Assembly (NCBI GenBank): GCA_013003215.1 | Contig: JABDKD010000220.1 | Location: forward strand, 1-42,155 | Direction of reading: 5' to 3' | DNA length: 42,155 nucleotides | Source: Pyrinomonadaceae bacterium | Lineage (GTDB): Bacteria; Acidobacteriota; Blastocatellia; Pyrinomonadales; Pyrinomonadaceae | Shown here: one piece after another, positions 24,313-33,116 of the stretch | Numbering within the stretch: the first letter of the stretch is position 1 | How the letters are laid out: each line of letters begins with the position of its first letter | Notes under the pieces: model-generated | Told to the model about the DNA's origin: nothing | The model's database searches: none | The model's input: the letters and a program-made list of their open reading frames with translations, nothing else | Made by a program: the position numbers and the translations under genes

Positions 24313-24789
24313 ATGAATAAGAATCACGAAGTCTTTATGCGCAGAGCGATCGAACTGGCCCGAAAGGGAGTCGAGGCAAATAATGGCGGTCCCTTTGGCG
24401 CAGTCGTTGTTAAAGACGGCGAGATTATAGGTGAGGGATGGAACAAGGTGACATCGACCAACGACCCGACAGCTCATGCCGAGATAATCGCAATCAGGGA
24501 TGCTTGTACAAAACTAAATTCTTTTCAGCTTGATGGTTGTGAAATCTATAGTTCTTGTGAGCCGTGCCCCATGTGTCTTGGTGCCATCTATTGGTCACGT
24601 CCCAAGGCGCTGTATATTGCCGGAAATCGTGAAGACGCGGCCGACGCAGGATTTGATGACCGTTTTATCTACGATGAGATCGGTCTGGACCACGAAGACC
24701 AGAAACTAAAGATCCAAACAATTCTACGAGAGGAGGCCCAGGAGGTCTTCGCTATTTGGAAAGAAAAAGAAGACAAGATCGAGTATTGA
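24313..24789 (+). CDS. guaD: Guanine deaminase, CDA-fold type
   Basis: The enzyme hydrolyses guanine to xanthine and ammonia. The 158-residue sequence has the cytidine-deaminase-fold zinc site H55-A-E57 and C85-P-M-C88 (SCEPCPMCLGAIYWSRPKAL), and the segments NGGPFGAVVVKDGEII, STNDPTAHAE and GFDDRFIY that are typical of Bacillus GuaD rather than TadA. The C-terminal end, KIEY, closely resembles Bacillus GuaD, whose tail closes the active site. It is the first gene of a translationally coupled run (TGATG overlap with the next gene) that leads into xanthine dehydrogenase, its direct successor in purine breakdown. The context therefore supports the call. Confidence 0.92.
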   Translation: MNKNHEVFMRRAIELARKGVEANNGGPFGAVVVKDGEIIGEGWNKVTSTNDPTAHAEIIAIRDACTKLNSFQLDGCEIYSSCEPCPMCLGAIYWSRPKALYIAGNREDAADAGFDDRFIYDEIGLDHEDQKLKIQTILREEAQEVFAIWKEKEDKIEY

Positions 24790-25247
24790 TGAAAGCTCTT
24801 TTGGGAACATACTTTTTCGTCGTGCTTGCCTTATTGGCGGGGATGATGATGCCTGCCCAGGCCGCAATCAACAACCGGCTGGCGGGTTTCTTAGAAAATC
24901 CGGTACTGGCCGCCTTTGTTTCCTTCGTTATTGGGACCATTGCCTTGTTTATATACATACTGATTGCGGGAATACCTTTGGGTAATCTCGCTTCTTTGAA
25001 GCAGGCGACTTTCGTGTCATGGACCGGCGGGGTGTTGGGTGCTTTTTTTGTCGCTTCGGCCGTAATACTAGTGCCTCGGTTGGGTGTGGCATTGACGTTT
25101 AGTCTTATTATTGCGGGCCAGATGGCAATCACACTCGTGCTTGACCATTATGGGTTTTTGGGAGTTCCGGTTAGAGAGGTCAGTGTTTTGAGACTGGTTG
25201 GGATCGCAATGATCATTTCAGGCGTGGTTTTGATCCGCAGATTTTGA
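24789..25247 (+). CDS. YdcZ/DUF606-type small DMT-family membrane protein
   Basis: The 152-residue protein is almost entirely hydrophobic, with five predicted membrane helices and the opening LLAGMMMPAQAAINNRLAGFLENPVLAAFVSFVIG, which fits the YdcZ (DUF606) branch of the drug/metabolite transporter superfamily. The ATG overlaps the guaD stop (TGATG), and the xdhA ATG overlaps this gene's stop in the same way. A transporter locked between guanine deaminase and xanthine dehydrogenase may move a purine base or its breakdown product, but no substrate of a YdcZ protein can be inferred from the sequence alone. Confidence 0.75.
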   Translation: MKALLGTYFFVVLALLAGMMMPAQAAINNRLAGFLENPVLAAFVSFVIGTIALFIYILIAGIPLGNLASLKQATFVSWTGGVLGAFFVASAVILVPRLGVALTFSLIIAGQMAITLVLDHYGFLGVPVREVSVLRLVGIAMIISGVVLIRRF

Positions 25248-26611
25248 TGACTGAATTCCTTCTAAACGATGAAACCGTTGAGACCGGATTGCCGGCGGGA
25301 CTCACCGTGCTCGATTTCGTCAGGTACAAGAGAAATCTAAAAGGCACGAAAATTGGATGCCGCGAAGGTGATTGCGGGGCATGCACGGTTCTTGTGGGTG
25401 AACCAACCGCAGATGGTATTCGCTATCGCTCGATGACTTCCTGCCTCATGCCTTTGGCGAACGCTGCCGGGAAACACATCGTTACCGTTGAGGGGATTAA
25501 CCCGAAAAACGGTGAGCTGACACCGGTGCAGGAATCGCTTGTCGATCACGGCGGCACCCAATGCGGCTTCTGTACCGTCGGATTCGTTATGTCTTTAACG
25601 GGGTTTTGTCTCGATGATACGGAAAAAGACCAGGCCATGTCGGTATCTGCGGTCGACGGCAACATCTGTCGATGCACAGGTTACAAATCGATCGAACGTG
25701 CCGCGGCTGAAATCGCAAAGAGACTCAGCGGCAGAGATTTCCGCAAGAACCTGGAATCTGCGGTCAAAGCGGGAGTTGTGCCGAAATACTTCAATGGCAT
25801 TGAATCACGCCTCCGGGAGATAAAGCCCGAGATAACTGATAAAACGACGGGGGCGGTTGTTGGCGGCGGCACCGACCTTTATGTTCAGAAGCCAGAGGAA
25901 ATGGTCTCTGAGGAAGCCACTCATGTTTTGTATTCTCAACAGTTAAGAGGAATTGAGGAAATTGGTGGCAGGGTCGAGATAGGGGCGTCAGCGACGGTTA
26001 CTGACCTGTTGGAATCACAGTTAATGAAGGACGTGTTTCCCGATCTTTTTTTTCACCTTAAGCTTGTATCCTCGACGCCCATCAGGAATATGGCCACTCT
26101 CGCCGGGAATTTCGTTAACGCTTCGCCGATCGGGGATATGACCGTCTGGTTTCTGGCGCTGGATGCTAAAGTGGTGTTCGATTCAGGAAGATCATTGCCA
26201 CTGCGAAAGTTCTACAGGGGCTATAAGGAACTGGAGAAAGATGCGTTGGAGTCGATTACCCGCATTAGTTTCGTAAAACCCGGTAAGGGATTTCGTTTCA
26301 ATTTTGAAAAGGTCTGCAAGAGACAGTACCTGGATATCGCCACGGTAAACACCGCGATTTCGTTTGAGGAGCAGGATGGTGCTTTGTCGAAAGTTCACGT
26401 TTCGGCCGGAGGAGTCGCTCCGATCCCGCTTTATTTGTCCAAAACGTCAGAGTATTTGGATGGGAAAACAATCTCGGCCGCGACGATCCGGGCAAGTGCC
26501 GAGGTAATCGATTCAGAAATCAGTCCGATATCTGATGTTCGCGGCTCGGCGGACTACAAACGGCTTTTACTTCGCCAGCTTTTTAAGGCTCACTTCATCG
26601 AGGTTATTTAA
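25247..26611 (+). CDS. xdhA: Xanthine dehydrogenase small subunit, [2Fe-2S] and FAD domains
   Basis: This 454-residue subunit receives electrons from the molybdenum subunit and passes them to NAD+. The N-terminal ferredoxin-like domain binds one cluster by C38, C43, C46 and C66 (GCREGDCGACTVLVG). The second helical domain binds another by C106, C109, C141 and C143 (TQCGFCTVGF and NICRCTGY). The FAD domain follows with VVGGGTDLYVQ and STPIRNMATLAGNFVNASPIGD. ATG 25247 overlaps the preceding stop (TGATG). The molybdopterin subunit (xdhB) is not next: three other genes, about 3.2 kb, separate them, although the usual bacterial order has them adjacent. Confidence 0.93.
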   Translation: MTEFLLNDETVETGLPAGLTVLDFVRYKRNLKGTKIGCREGDCGACTVLVGEPTADGIRYRSMTSCLMPLANAAGKHIVTVEGINPKNGELTPVQESLVDHGGTQCGFCTVGFVMSLTGFCLDDTEKDQAMSVSAVDGNICRCTGYKSIERAAAEIAKRLSGRDFRKNLESAVKAGVVPKYFNGIESRLREIKPEITDKTTGAVVGGGTDLYVQKPEEMVSEEATHVLYSQQLRGIEEIGGRVEIGASATVTDLLESQLMKDVFPDLFFHLKLVSSTPIRNMATLAGNFVNASPIGDMTVWFLALDAKVVFDSGRSLPLRKFYRGYKELEKDALESITRISFVKPGKGFRFNFEKVCKRQYLDIATVNTAISFEEQDGALSKVHVSAGGVAPIPLYLSKTSEYLDGKTISAATIRASAEVIDSEISPISDVRGSADYKRLLLRQLFKAHFIEVI

Positions 26612-26694
26612 TCGATCTACTTAGATACTCACCTGGCAGAATTCTTTTAACCACATAATAAATGTTAGTGTTCCATTAATAGAAAGGTGCAATT

Positions 26695-27975
26695 ATGTTT
26701 AATGGATTAGGCGAACCGCGCAGAGTCGTTATCACGGGCCTCGGGTGCGTAACGCCGATAGGGATCGGGCGCAAGGAGTTCTGGAGAGGTTTAACCGAGG
26801 GCCGTAGCGGAACATCGCAGATAGAAGGATTTGATGTTTCCGATTTCGCAATTCAGATTGCCGCCGAGGTCAAAGACTTTGATGCCGACGCTGAGATCCC
26901 GGTAAAGGATCGAAGACATGTTGCCAGAACCATCCCGCTGGCCCTCGCTGCGGCACGCGAGGCCCTTTCGGATGCCGGTGTGGATACAGATGAGCTGACC
27001 CCGGAGGAGAGGCGAAGGTTTGGAGTGGTTCTGGGTACAGGCGGAGGAGGACTCAGTTTTACTGAATCCCAGTACATGAACTGGTATTTGCAGACCGGTA
27101 AAAAGGCCAGTGTTTACACCGTCCCGAGTTCAACCCACGGTGGACATTCCTCGGAGCTCTCGATGACTTTCAGTCTGAGGGGGTTATCACACGTCATTTC
27201 AACCGGATGCACGAGTTCAACAGACGCGCTTGGATATGCAGCTCAGCATGTAGCTCTCGGAAAGAATGACATGTTCATTACCGGCGGGGTTGACGCGCCG
27301 ATCACCCGCGGAATTATGGAAGGGTTCAATATGATGACCGTTCTTACAAAAGAGTGGAATCACGAGCCCGGACGCGCTTCGCGACCTTTCTCGAGAGACC
27401 GCTCGGGTATTGTCCTCGGCGAGGGGTCCTGGTTTTTCATCGTCGAGTCTCTGGAGGGCGCGCGAAAGCGGGGCGCCAGGATTTACGCGGAGATCGCCGG
27501 GTACGGTTCGACATGTGATGCTTATCACAGGGTGCGAATCGAGGAAGATGGAATCGAACCCGCACGAGCAATTTCTCTTGCCCTGCAGGATGCGGGGATT
27601 GCTGCCGACGAAGTTCAATACGTCAATCTCCACGGTACGGCGACAGAAATCAATGACCGGATTGAGACGAAGGCAGTTAAGATCGCCCTCGGAGAAAGAT
27701 CAAAAGACGTTTCATGTTCAGCTACAAAGTCTCAGATCGGTCATCCCCAAGGGGCCTCCGGTGCGGCAGGTATCGCCTCGGCACTTCTGACGTTGGAGAG
27801 GGGGGTGGTCGCTCCAACCATTAATCTGGATCAGCCGGATGCAGATTGTGACCTGGATTACACCCCCAATATTTCGCGGAAGCGGGACGTCGGGGTGGCA
27901 GTTTGTAATTGCATTGGCTTTGGATCAAAAAACTCGGCGGTTGTGTTGCGAGCGTTAAATGGTGCGGATGTTTGA
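26695..27975 (+). CDS. FabF-like beta-ketoacyl-ACP synthase
   Basis: The enzyme should condense an acyl thioester with malonyl-ACP by decarboxylative Claisen reaction. The 426-residue protein is a complete KASII-type thiolase fold with C172 (STGCTSSTDALG), H313 (NLHGTATEINDRIET), K345 and H350 (TKSQIGHPQGASG). AAAGGTG lies 5 bases before the ATG. It begins a three-gene unit with a methyltransferase (17-bp overlap) and a flavoprotein. No acyl carrier protein, ketoreductase or acyltransferase is present here. Lack of a fab cluster makes housekeeping FabF unlikely; a specialised lipid or polyketide step is more plausible. The 83-bp gap after xdhA could hold its own promoter. Confidence 0.85.
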   Translation: MFNGLGEPRRVVITGLGCVTPIGIGRKEFWRGLTEGRSGTSQIEGFDVSDFAIQIAAEVKDFDADAEIPVKDRRHVARTIPLALAAAREALSDAGVDTDELTPEERRRFGVVLGTGGGGLSFTESQYMNWYLQTGKKASVYTVPSSTHGGHSSELSMTFSLRGLSHVISTGCTSSTDALGYAAQHVALGKNDMFITGGVDAPITRGIMEGFNMMTVLTKEWNHEPGRASRPFSRDRSGIVLGEGSWFFIVESLEGARKRGARIYAEIAGYGSTCDAYHRVRIEEDGIEPARAISLALQDAGIAADEVQYVNLHGTATEINDRIETKAVKIALGERSKDVSCSATKSQIGHPQGASGAAGIASALLTLERGVVAPTINLDQPDADCDLDYTPNISRKRDVGVAVCNCIGFGSKNSAVVLRALNGADV

Positions 27976-28681
27976 AGCATTTTCCAACAGAAGCGAGGAA
28001 CTCGAACGTATAGATAAAGGGGACTATACCCCTCAAGAGTACGAACAGTTTCTGATGGACATTCGAAGGGTCAACCGGTTTGCCGGGGACACCAAGGCTC
28101 TTCGTTCCAGCCTTCTTAAAGACATTGAAATCAATGGATTAGAAGCATTTTCTGTGCTTGATGTCGGGGCCGGATCCGGTGAATTGCTGAGAGTCTGCGC
28201 TCGCTTCGCGGATGCTACCGGCAGGCGATCGAACTTGTGCGGAGTCGAGCTAAACAGGCGTTCTTCAGAAGCAATCCTTGAGAAGTCAGCGAGTTTTGTG
28301 AACATATCTTCTGTGCAGGGTGACGGCCTTGATTTGCCATTCACAGATAATTCCTTCGACTATGCGATTTGTTCGCTTTTCACTCATCATTTTCGGGATG
28401 AAGACATTCTTAGGATTATCAACGAAATGGATCGCGTCGCGCGTCGAATGATCTTTGTTATTGATTTGCACAGGCACCCATTTGCATATGGTCTCTACAA
28501 GCTCTTCTGTGTGGTTTTCGTGAGAGGCAGCCTTGTGAAGTCAGATGGTCTACTGTCGATAAAAAGAGGTTTTAAACCAATCGAATTCGAGGGACTTGCG
28601 GGATCAGCGGGTCTGAAGTCAGCCAGGGTGGTTCGGCGTTTTCCGTACCGACTTGTGCTGGAGGCAAATTCTTCTAAGTGA
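27959..28681 (+). CDS. Class I SAM-dependent methyltransferase
   Basis: The 240-residue protein has the Rossmann methyltransferase motifs: motif I FSVLDVGAGSGELLRVC, acidic motif GVELNRR, DGLDLPFTDNSFDYAICSLFTHHF (motifs II-III) and a C-terminal segment beginning at residue 190. The N-terminal FSNRSEELERIDKGDY-type lead and the NRF segment resemble the methyltransferases that sit beside FAD-dependent oxidoreductases in bacterial type III polyketide synthase operons. Its start overlaps the ketosynthase gene by 17 bp (ATG 27968 is an alternative), and its stop overlaps the flavoprotein start (TGATG). The three genes are therefore translationally coupled. The methyl acceptor is unknown. Confidence 0.83.
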   Translation: MVRMFEAFSNRSEELERIDKGDYTPQEYEQFLMDIRRVNRFAGDTKALRSSLLKDIEINGLEAFSVLDVGAGSGELLRVCARFADATGRRSNLCGVELNRRSSEAILEKSASFVNISSVQGDGLDLPFTDNSFDYAICSLFTHHFRDEDILRIINEMDRVARRMIFVIDLHRHPFAYGLYKLFCVVFVRGSLVKSDGLLSIKRGFKPIEFEGLAGSAGLKSARVVRRFPYRLVLEANSSK

Positions 28682-29865
28682 TGACGAGTAAAACCGTGAA
28701 ATCTGACGTGTTGATTGTAGGGGCCGGGGTGGCGGGATGCGGCCTTGCGATCCGTCTTGCCCGGGCGGGGTTAGATACCGCGGTAATCGACAAAGACAAG
28801 TTTCCCAGGCACAAATTGTGTGGAGAATTCGTTTCGCCCGAATGTATCGCGGAGTTGGAGTCTCTCGGAGTAATGGAATCGATTGAGGCTATCGGCGGTG
28901 ATCGAATCAGGGAAACTGTATTCCATTCGCTAAGGGGAAGATCTGTGACCGTTCCCAGTGACTACTTTTCGAATGGCAGTCAGGGTGCAATTGGAGTATC
29001 CAGGTCGGGGATGGATCATCAACTTATAAAAGGGGCGTCAAATGCCGGGGCTGAGATCTTTGAAGAGATGCGGGCGAGCGACATAGAACTCGACGGCTCC
29101 AATGTGAAGCGCGTTATTGCGAAGGACGCAATTGGGGATCATATACGATTCGAATCACAGTTGTTTGTCGATGCCACGGGACGCTCCCGGGTGCTTGGGA
29201 ATCTAGTCGATCGCAAAAACGAGAAGCAGCGCAAACGTCAGCAAATAGGTCACGTCGCGTTCAAAGCACATTTCCGGGATGTTGTTCTGCAAAAAGGTGT
29301 TTGTGAGATCTATTTCTTTGAGGGGGGGTATGGCGGTCTAAGTTTTGTCGAGGATGGCGCGGCAAATCATTGTTTTCTAATAGATGCGGGCGTTGTTCGA
29401 AATAATGGCGGTGATCCGGACCTGTTGCTGAAGAATGTGATCTTCGAGAACCGAAAAGCTAAGGAAGCGCTGATTTCCGCTGACCGAACAATGGAATGGA
29501 TGGCTGTTGCGATTCCTGGATTCGGGAAACAGAGGACTTCCGGAATTGACAACCTTATAGCGGTTGGCGACTCCCGGGCCTTCATAGATCCGTTTACAGG
29601 AAGCGGAATGTTAATGGCCCTGGAATCCGGTCAATTGCTTGCGTCTGCGGTTGAAAGGGGGGGACTTCACCATGTGAGGGAGATTAGGGACTTGTATTCG
29701 TCGGAGCATTCAAAGGCAACGAGAAAGCGTCTTCTTACATGCCGGGTTATGAGGAGGCTCGCCTTTTCACCCACACTTTCTGAGGCCGTGATCGCTTCGA
29801 TAGGCTCGAGCCGCACTCTCGTTGAACGTATCGCTTCGCTTACGCGTCCTGTTCGTTCGCATTGA
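28681..29865 (+). CDS. FAD-dependent oxidoreductase, geranylgeranyl reductase/FixC-like
   Basis: The 394-residue flavoprotein opens with the dinucleotide-binding motif DVLIVGAGVAGCGLAIRLARAG, then the FPRHKLCGEFVSPECIAELE segment that marks the geranylgeranyl-reductase/halogenase-like group. A GDSRAFIDPFTGSGMLMALESG segment follows, which contacts FAD. Family members hydrogenate prenyl chains, hydroxylate or halogenate aromatic rings. The flavin-halogenase GWxWxIP motif was not seen, so halogenation is unlikely. ATG 28681 overlaps the methyltransferase stop and is preferred to the GTG one codon earlier. It completes the cassette and is followed 45 bp later by xdhB. Confidence 0.83.
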   Translation: MTSKTVKSDVLIVGAGVAGCGLAIRLARAGLDTAVIDKDKFPRHKLCGEFVSPECIAELESLGVMESIEAIGGDRIRETVFHSLRGRSVTVPSDYFSNGSQGAIGVSRSGMDHQLIKGASNAGAEIFEEMRASDIELDGSNVKRVIAKDAIGDHIRFESQLFVDATGRSRVLGNLVDRKNEKQRKRQQIGHVAFKAHFRDVVLQKGVCEIYFFEGGYGGLSFVEDGAANHCFLIDAGVVRNNGGDPDLLLKNVIFENRKAKEALISADRTMEWMAVAIPGFGKQRTSGIDNLIAVGDSRAFIDPFTGSGMLMALESGQLLASAVERGGLHHVREIRDLYSSEHSKATRKRLLTCRVMRRLAFSPTLSEAVIASIGSSRTLVERIASLTRPVRSH

Positions 29866-29910
29866 TTTTCCAATACGTAAGATTGGGATATAGTGTTTTG
29901 CTAGTTACTG

Positions 29911-32175
29911 ATGAAGAATCTTGACTCTAGTTCCCATGTTAGAGGTGAGTCCATTTATTTGGACGATATACCGCTGTTGCAAGGGACACTTTTCGCGTGT
30001 GTTTTTGACTCGCCTGTCGCGCATGGACAGATCAAGCGACTTGACCTGAGCAGGGCTTCGGAAGCTGTGGGTGTTGAGTCGGTAATCACGGCTTCAGATC
30101 TCATCGGGGAGAATGAGATCGGAGGGATAGTTAAGGATGAACCGCTACTGGCGGACACCGAGGTTCATTTTCAGGGAATGCCGGTTGCGATCGTCCTGGC
30201 AGACTCCGAGGAACACGCACATGCTGCCGCAAAGCTAATCGAAATCGAGATCGAAGAATTCGAGGCCATAACTGAACCTCGCGTGGCGTATCGCAAGGGT
30301 TCGTTGATCGCGGATCCGAAACGGTTCATTCTTGGTGATTCAGAACGGGCATTTGTCGATTGTGATCACGTATTTGAAGGCCGTGCCGATGTTAACGGAC
30401 AGGAACATCTTTACATTGAAACCCAGGGTGCATATGTAATTCCGAATGAAAACGGCGGTCTTAGAATCTATTCGTCGACGCAGGGACCAACTGCGGTCCA
30501 GAGATGTGTCTCTGGTGTGACGGCGATTCCGATGAACCTGATCGAAGTTGATGTAACCAGGCTTGGAGGAGCGTTTGGCGGAAAAGAGGACCAGGCAAAC
30601 GCTTGGGCATCAATTTGTGCGGTAGGAGCGCAATTGTCAGGCCGTCCGGTCAAATACGCGCTTCACCGTATGGAAGACATGAGAATGACGGGCAAGCGTC
30701 ATCCGTATTCCGCGGATTACAAGATCGGACTGGACAGGCATCTAAAGATCAAAGCTTACGAGGTGGTTTTTTACCAGAACGCCGGAGCTGCCGCGGACCT
30801 TTCTCTTCCGGTGCTGGAACGTACACTCTTCCATTGTACAAATGCATATTTCATCCCAAATGTGACTGCTACCGCCTATTCCTGCAAGACCAACCTCCCT
30901 CCAAACACAGCGTTTAGAGGTTTTGGGGGGCCACAAGGAATGTTTGTGATTGAATCTGCTATCGCGCATGCCGCGGAGAAACTGGAGGTTCGCGCTCGCA
31001 TCCTCCAGGAAAATAATCTGATTGATTCGGGGGAAGAGTTTCCTTACGGCCAGATTGCGGAGAGCGAAGCTCGAACTTCGTGGAAACAAGCGAATGAAGC
31101 ATTTGATATTTCTACGCTCGAAGAAAAAGCCCGTGAGTTCAATCGGTCAAGCAAATACTTCAGAAAGGCGATCGCGGTTCAGCCTGTCTGTTTTGGCATC
31201 AGCTTCACAAAGACACCGATGAACCAGGCCCGGTCGCTGGTGCACGTATATACCGATGGCAGTATTGCCGTGTCCACCGGCGCGGTCGAAATGGGCCAGG
31301 GGGTAAACACAAAAATCGCTCAGGTGGCAGAGAACGTTTTTTCACTTCCCGTTGAGAAAGTAAAGGTTCACACGACGAATACACTCAGGATCGCGAATAC
31401 ATCCCCGACCGCTGCCTCGGCTGCGGCTGACCTGAACGGGAAGGCGACCCAGCAGGCTTGCGAAAAGATCCTTGAGCGCTTGATGGAGGTTGCCGGAGAG
31501 CTTGTTGAGGGAGGCAAGGAAACCGAGTTGTCGATTCGGGACGGCGAGGTTTTCAGAGACGATGAACCAACGGGGCTCGATTGGGTCACCCTTGTAAACG
31601 AAGCCCATTTGAGGCGTGTAAACCTCAGCGAACACTCGCATTATGCTACTCCCGGTATTCATTTTGACTGGTCGACGGCAAAGGGGCATCCATTTGCTTA
31701 TCACGTTTACGGAACTGCGGTAGTTGGAGTTACCGTCGATTGCTTGAGAGGCAGGTACACGGTCGATTTTGTAAAGAATGTCCATGACTTTGGTAAATCG
31801 ATGAATACTGACGTCGATTTTGGCCAGATAGAGGGTGGGATCGCTCAAGGCGTGGGCTGGATGACGATGGAAGAGGTTGTTTATGACGACGCAGGCGCAT
31901 TGCGTTCGAATGCACTTTCAACATACAAGATTCCCGATATCTATTCTGTACCGGAGATAGTTGAGACCAAAGCTCTTGAGACTGAACGACAAAATCTTGC
32001 TATCTATTCATCGAAGGCGGTTGGGGAACCACCGTTAATGTACGGCCTTGGTGCTTACTTCGCGATTCGCTCTGCCATCCGGGCCTACGACAGCTCTTTG
32101 TCCCCGGAATTCGATGCGCCTTTTACTCCCGAAAAAGTTCTCATGGACTTGTACGGCAATCCTGGCGGAGAATGA
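29911..32175 (+). CDS. xdhB: Xanthine dehydrogenase large subunit, molybdopterin-binding
   Basis: This 754-residue subunit holds the molybdenum cofactor and hydroxylates xanthine (and hypoxanthine) to urate. Recognisable segments are VRGESIYLDDIP at the N-terminus, GQEHLYIETQGAY, RLGGAFGGKEDQA, the FRGFGGPQGMFVIE loop with the substrate arginine, EMGQGVNTKIAQVA, and the catalytic glutamate E706 in AVGEPPLMYGLG. Length is normal for a stand-alone XdhB. The unusually spaced partner xdhA is 3.3 kb upstream, beyond the ketosynthase cassette. xdhC starts within the last four bases (ATGA). No Shine-Dalgarno is evident before the ATG. Confidence 0.93.
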   Translation: MKNLDSSSHVRGESIYLDDIPLLQGTLFACVFDSPVAHGQIKRLDLSRASEAVGVESVITASDLIGENEIGGIVKDEPLLADTEVHFQGMPVAIVLADSEEHAHAAAKLIEIEIEEFEAITEPRVAYRKGSLIADPKRFILGDSERAFVDCDHVFEGRADVNGQEHLYIETQGAYVIPNENGGLRIYSSTQGPTAVQRCVSGVTAIPMNLIEVDVTRLGGAFGGKEDQANAWASICAVGAQLSGRPVKYALHRMEDMRMTGKRHPYSADYKIGLDRHLKIKAYEVVFYQNAGAAADLSLPVLERTLFHCTNAYFIPNVTATAYSCKTNLPPNTAFRGFGGPQGMFVIESAIAHAAEKLEVRARILQENNLIDSGEEFPYGQIAESEARTSWKQANEAFDISTLEEKAREFNRSSKYFRKAIAVQPVCFGISFTKTPMNQARSLVHVYTDGSIAVSTGAVEMGQGVNTKIAQVAENVFSLPVEKVKVHTTNTLRIANTSPTAASAAADLNGKATQQACEKILERLMEVAGELVEGGKETELSIRDGEVFRDDEPTGLDWVTLVNEAHLRRVNLSEHSHYATPGIHFDWSTAKGHPFAYHVYGTAVVGVTVDCLRGRYTVDFVKNVHDFGKSMNTDVDFGQIEGGIAQGVGWMTMEEVVYDDAGALRSNALSTYKIPDIYSVPEIVETKALETERQNLAIYSSKAVGEPPLMYGLGAYFAIRSAIRAYDSSLSPEFDAPFTPEKVLMDLYGNPGGE

Positions 32176-33116
32176 TCAAAGACCTGAAACTCTGGAGATT
32201 TGTTGAGGAGACGCTTGCAGAAGGACGTCCTGTTGCCTTGCTGGTTGTGACGGCAAGCTGGGGGTCCAGTCCCGGACGGCGCGGGTTCAAGATGGCCGTG
32301 AGCAGGGATGCTTTTGAGGGAAGTATCGGCGGAGGGGTGATGGAAGTCAGCCTTGCTGAAGAAGCCCGTTTGCTGGTCACCGATGGCGCAGAGTTTGAAT
32401 CCGTTCAAAAAAAGCAGGTTCACAGAAAAGCAAGCGAGGCGGCAAGCGGAATGATTTGCTCCGGAGAGCAAACCGTTTTTCGCAAAGTGCTGCTTCCGCA
32501 GGATCTTCCTGCTGTCAGGGAATGCATTGTCGCAGAAAGGGATGGAGCGCATCGGGTATTGGAGCTGGGACCCGAACTCTTTTTGCTTTCAAACCCTGAT
32601 TCAAGCCGATCCGATTCCGCAATCTACCGGGAATCGATCGGTGTTTCTGACGAACTCACGATCGTCGGAGGTGGTCATTGTTCTCTAGCGCTTTCGAAAT
32701 TGATGTCAGATCTCGGGTTTAGGGTCAAGGTGTTTGATGACCGTCCGGGGCTAAGTACTCTTGAAGGGAATACCTACGCGGACCGGATAGAAGTAATCGA
32801 CGAGTATTCGCGAATTGCGGAACAGATTGCCGGAGGTCCGAGGTCATACGTTGCTGTGATGACTATCGGGTTCGTACACGATAAGGTAGTCATAAGAGAA
32901 TTGATCGACAAGGAGTTCGCATACTTCGGGGTTCTGGGCAGCAAAGCGAAAATGGCCGTACTGCTGAAAGAACTGGAAGAAGAAGGGGTCGATAAGAACA
33001 AGCTTCGTAGAATACGCACGCCAATCGGCCTCAAGATAAACAGCAGAACGCCGGAAGAGATTGCCGTTAGTATCGCGGCCGAAATAATTTCGATAAAAAA
33101 CAAGGCACTAATATGA
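32172..33116 (+). CDS. xdhC: XdhC/CoxI-family molybdenum cofactor sulfuration and insertion factor
   Basis: XdhC binds the molybdenum cofactor, protects its sulfurated form and delivers it to XdhB. The 314-residue protein has the XdhC/CoxI N-terminal domain (VVTASWGSSPGRRGFKMAV, SIGGGVMEVSLAEEA, CSGEQTVF) and a C-terminal Rossmann domain (LTIVGGGHCSLALSKLMSDLGF, then FVHDKVVIRELIDKEFAYFGVLGSKAKM and RIRTPIGLKI). Start and stop overlap the neighbours by four bases (ATGA) on both sides, so it is tightly coupled to xdhB and to the peroxiredoxin gene. This is the usual position of xdhC after the large subunit. Confidence 0.93.
   Translation: MIKDLKLWRFVEETLAEGRPVALLVVTASWGSSPGRRGFKMAVSRDAFEGSIGGGVMEVSLAEEARLLVTDGAEFESVQKKQVHRKASEAASGMICSGEQTVFRKVLLPQDLPAVRECIVAERDGAHRVLELGPELFLLSNPDSSRSDSAIYRESIGVSDELTIVGGGHCSLALSKLMSDLGFRVKVFDDRPGLSTLEGNTYADRIEVIDEYSRIAEQIAGGPRSYVAVMTIGFVHDKVVIRELIDKEFAYFGVLGSKAKMAVLLKELEEEGVDKNKLRRIRTPIGLKINSRTPEEIAVSIAAEIISIKNKALI

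Noticed and set aside
28681-29865. Flavin-dependent halogenase
   Set aside because: The GWxWxIP motif of halogenases was not found; the sequence fits the geranylgeranyl-reductase-like group better.
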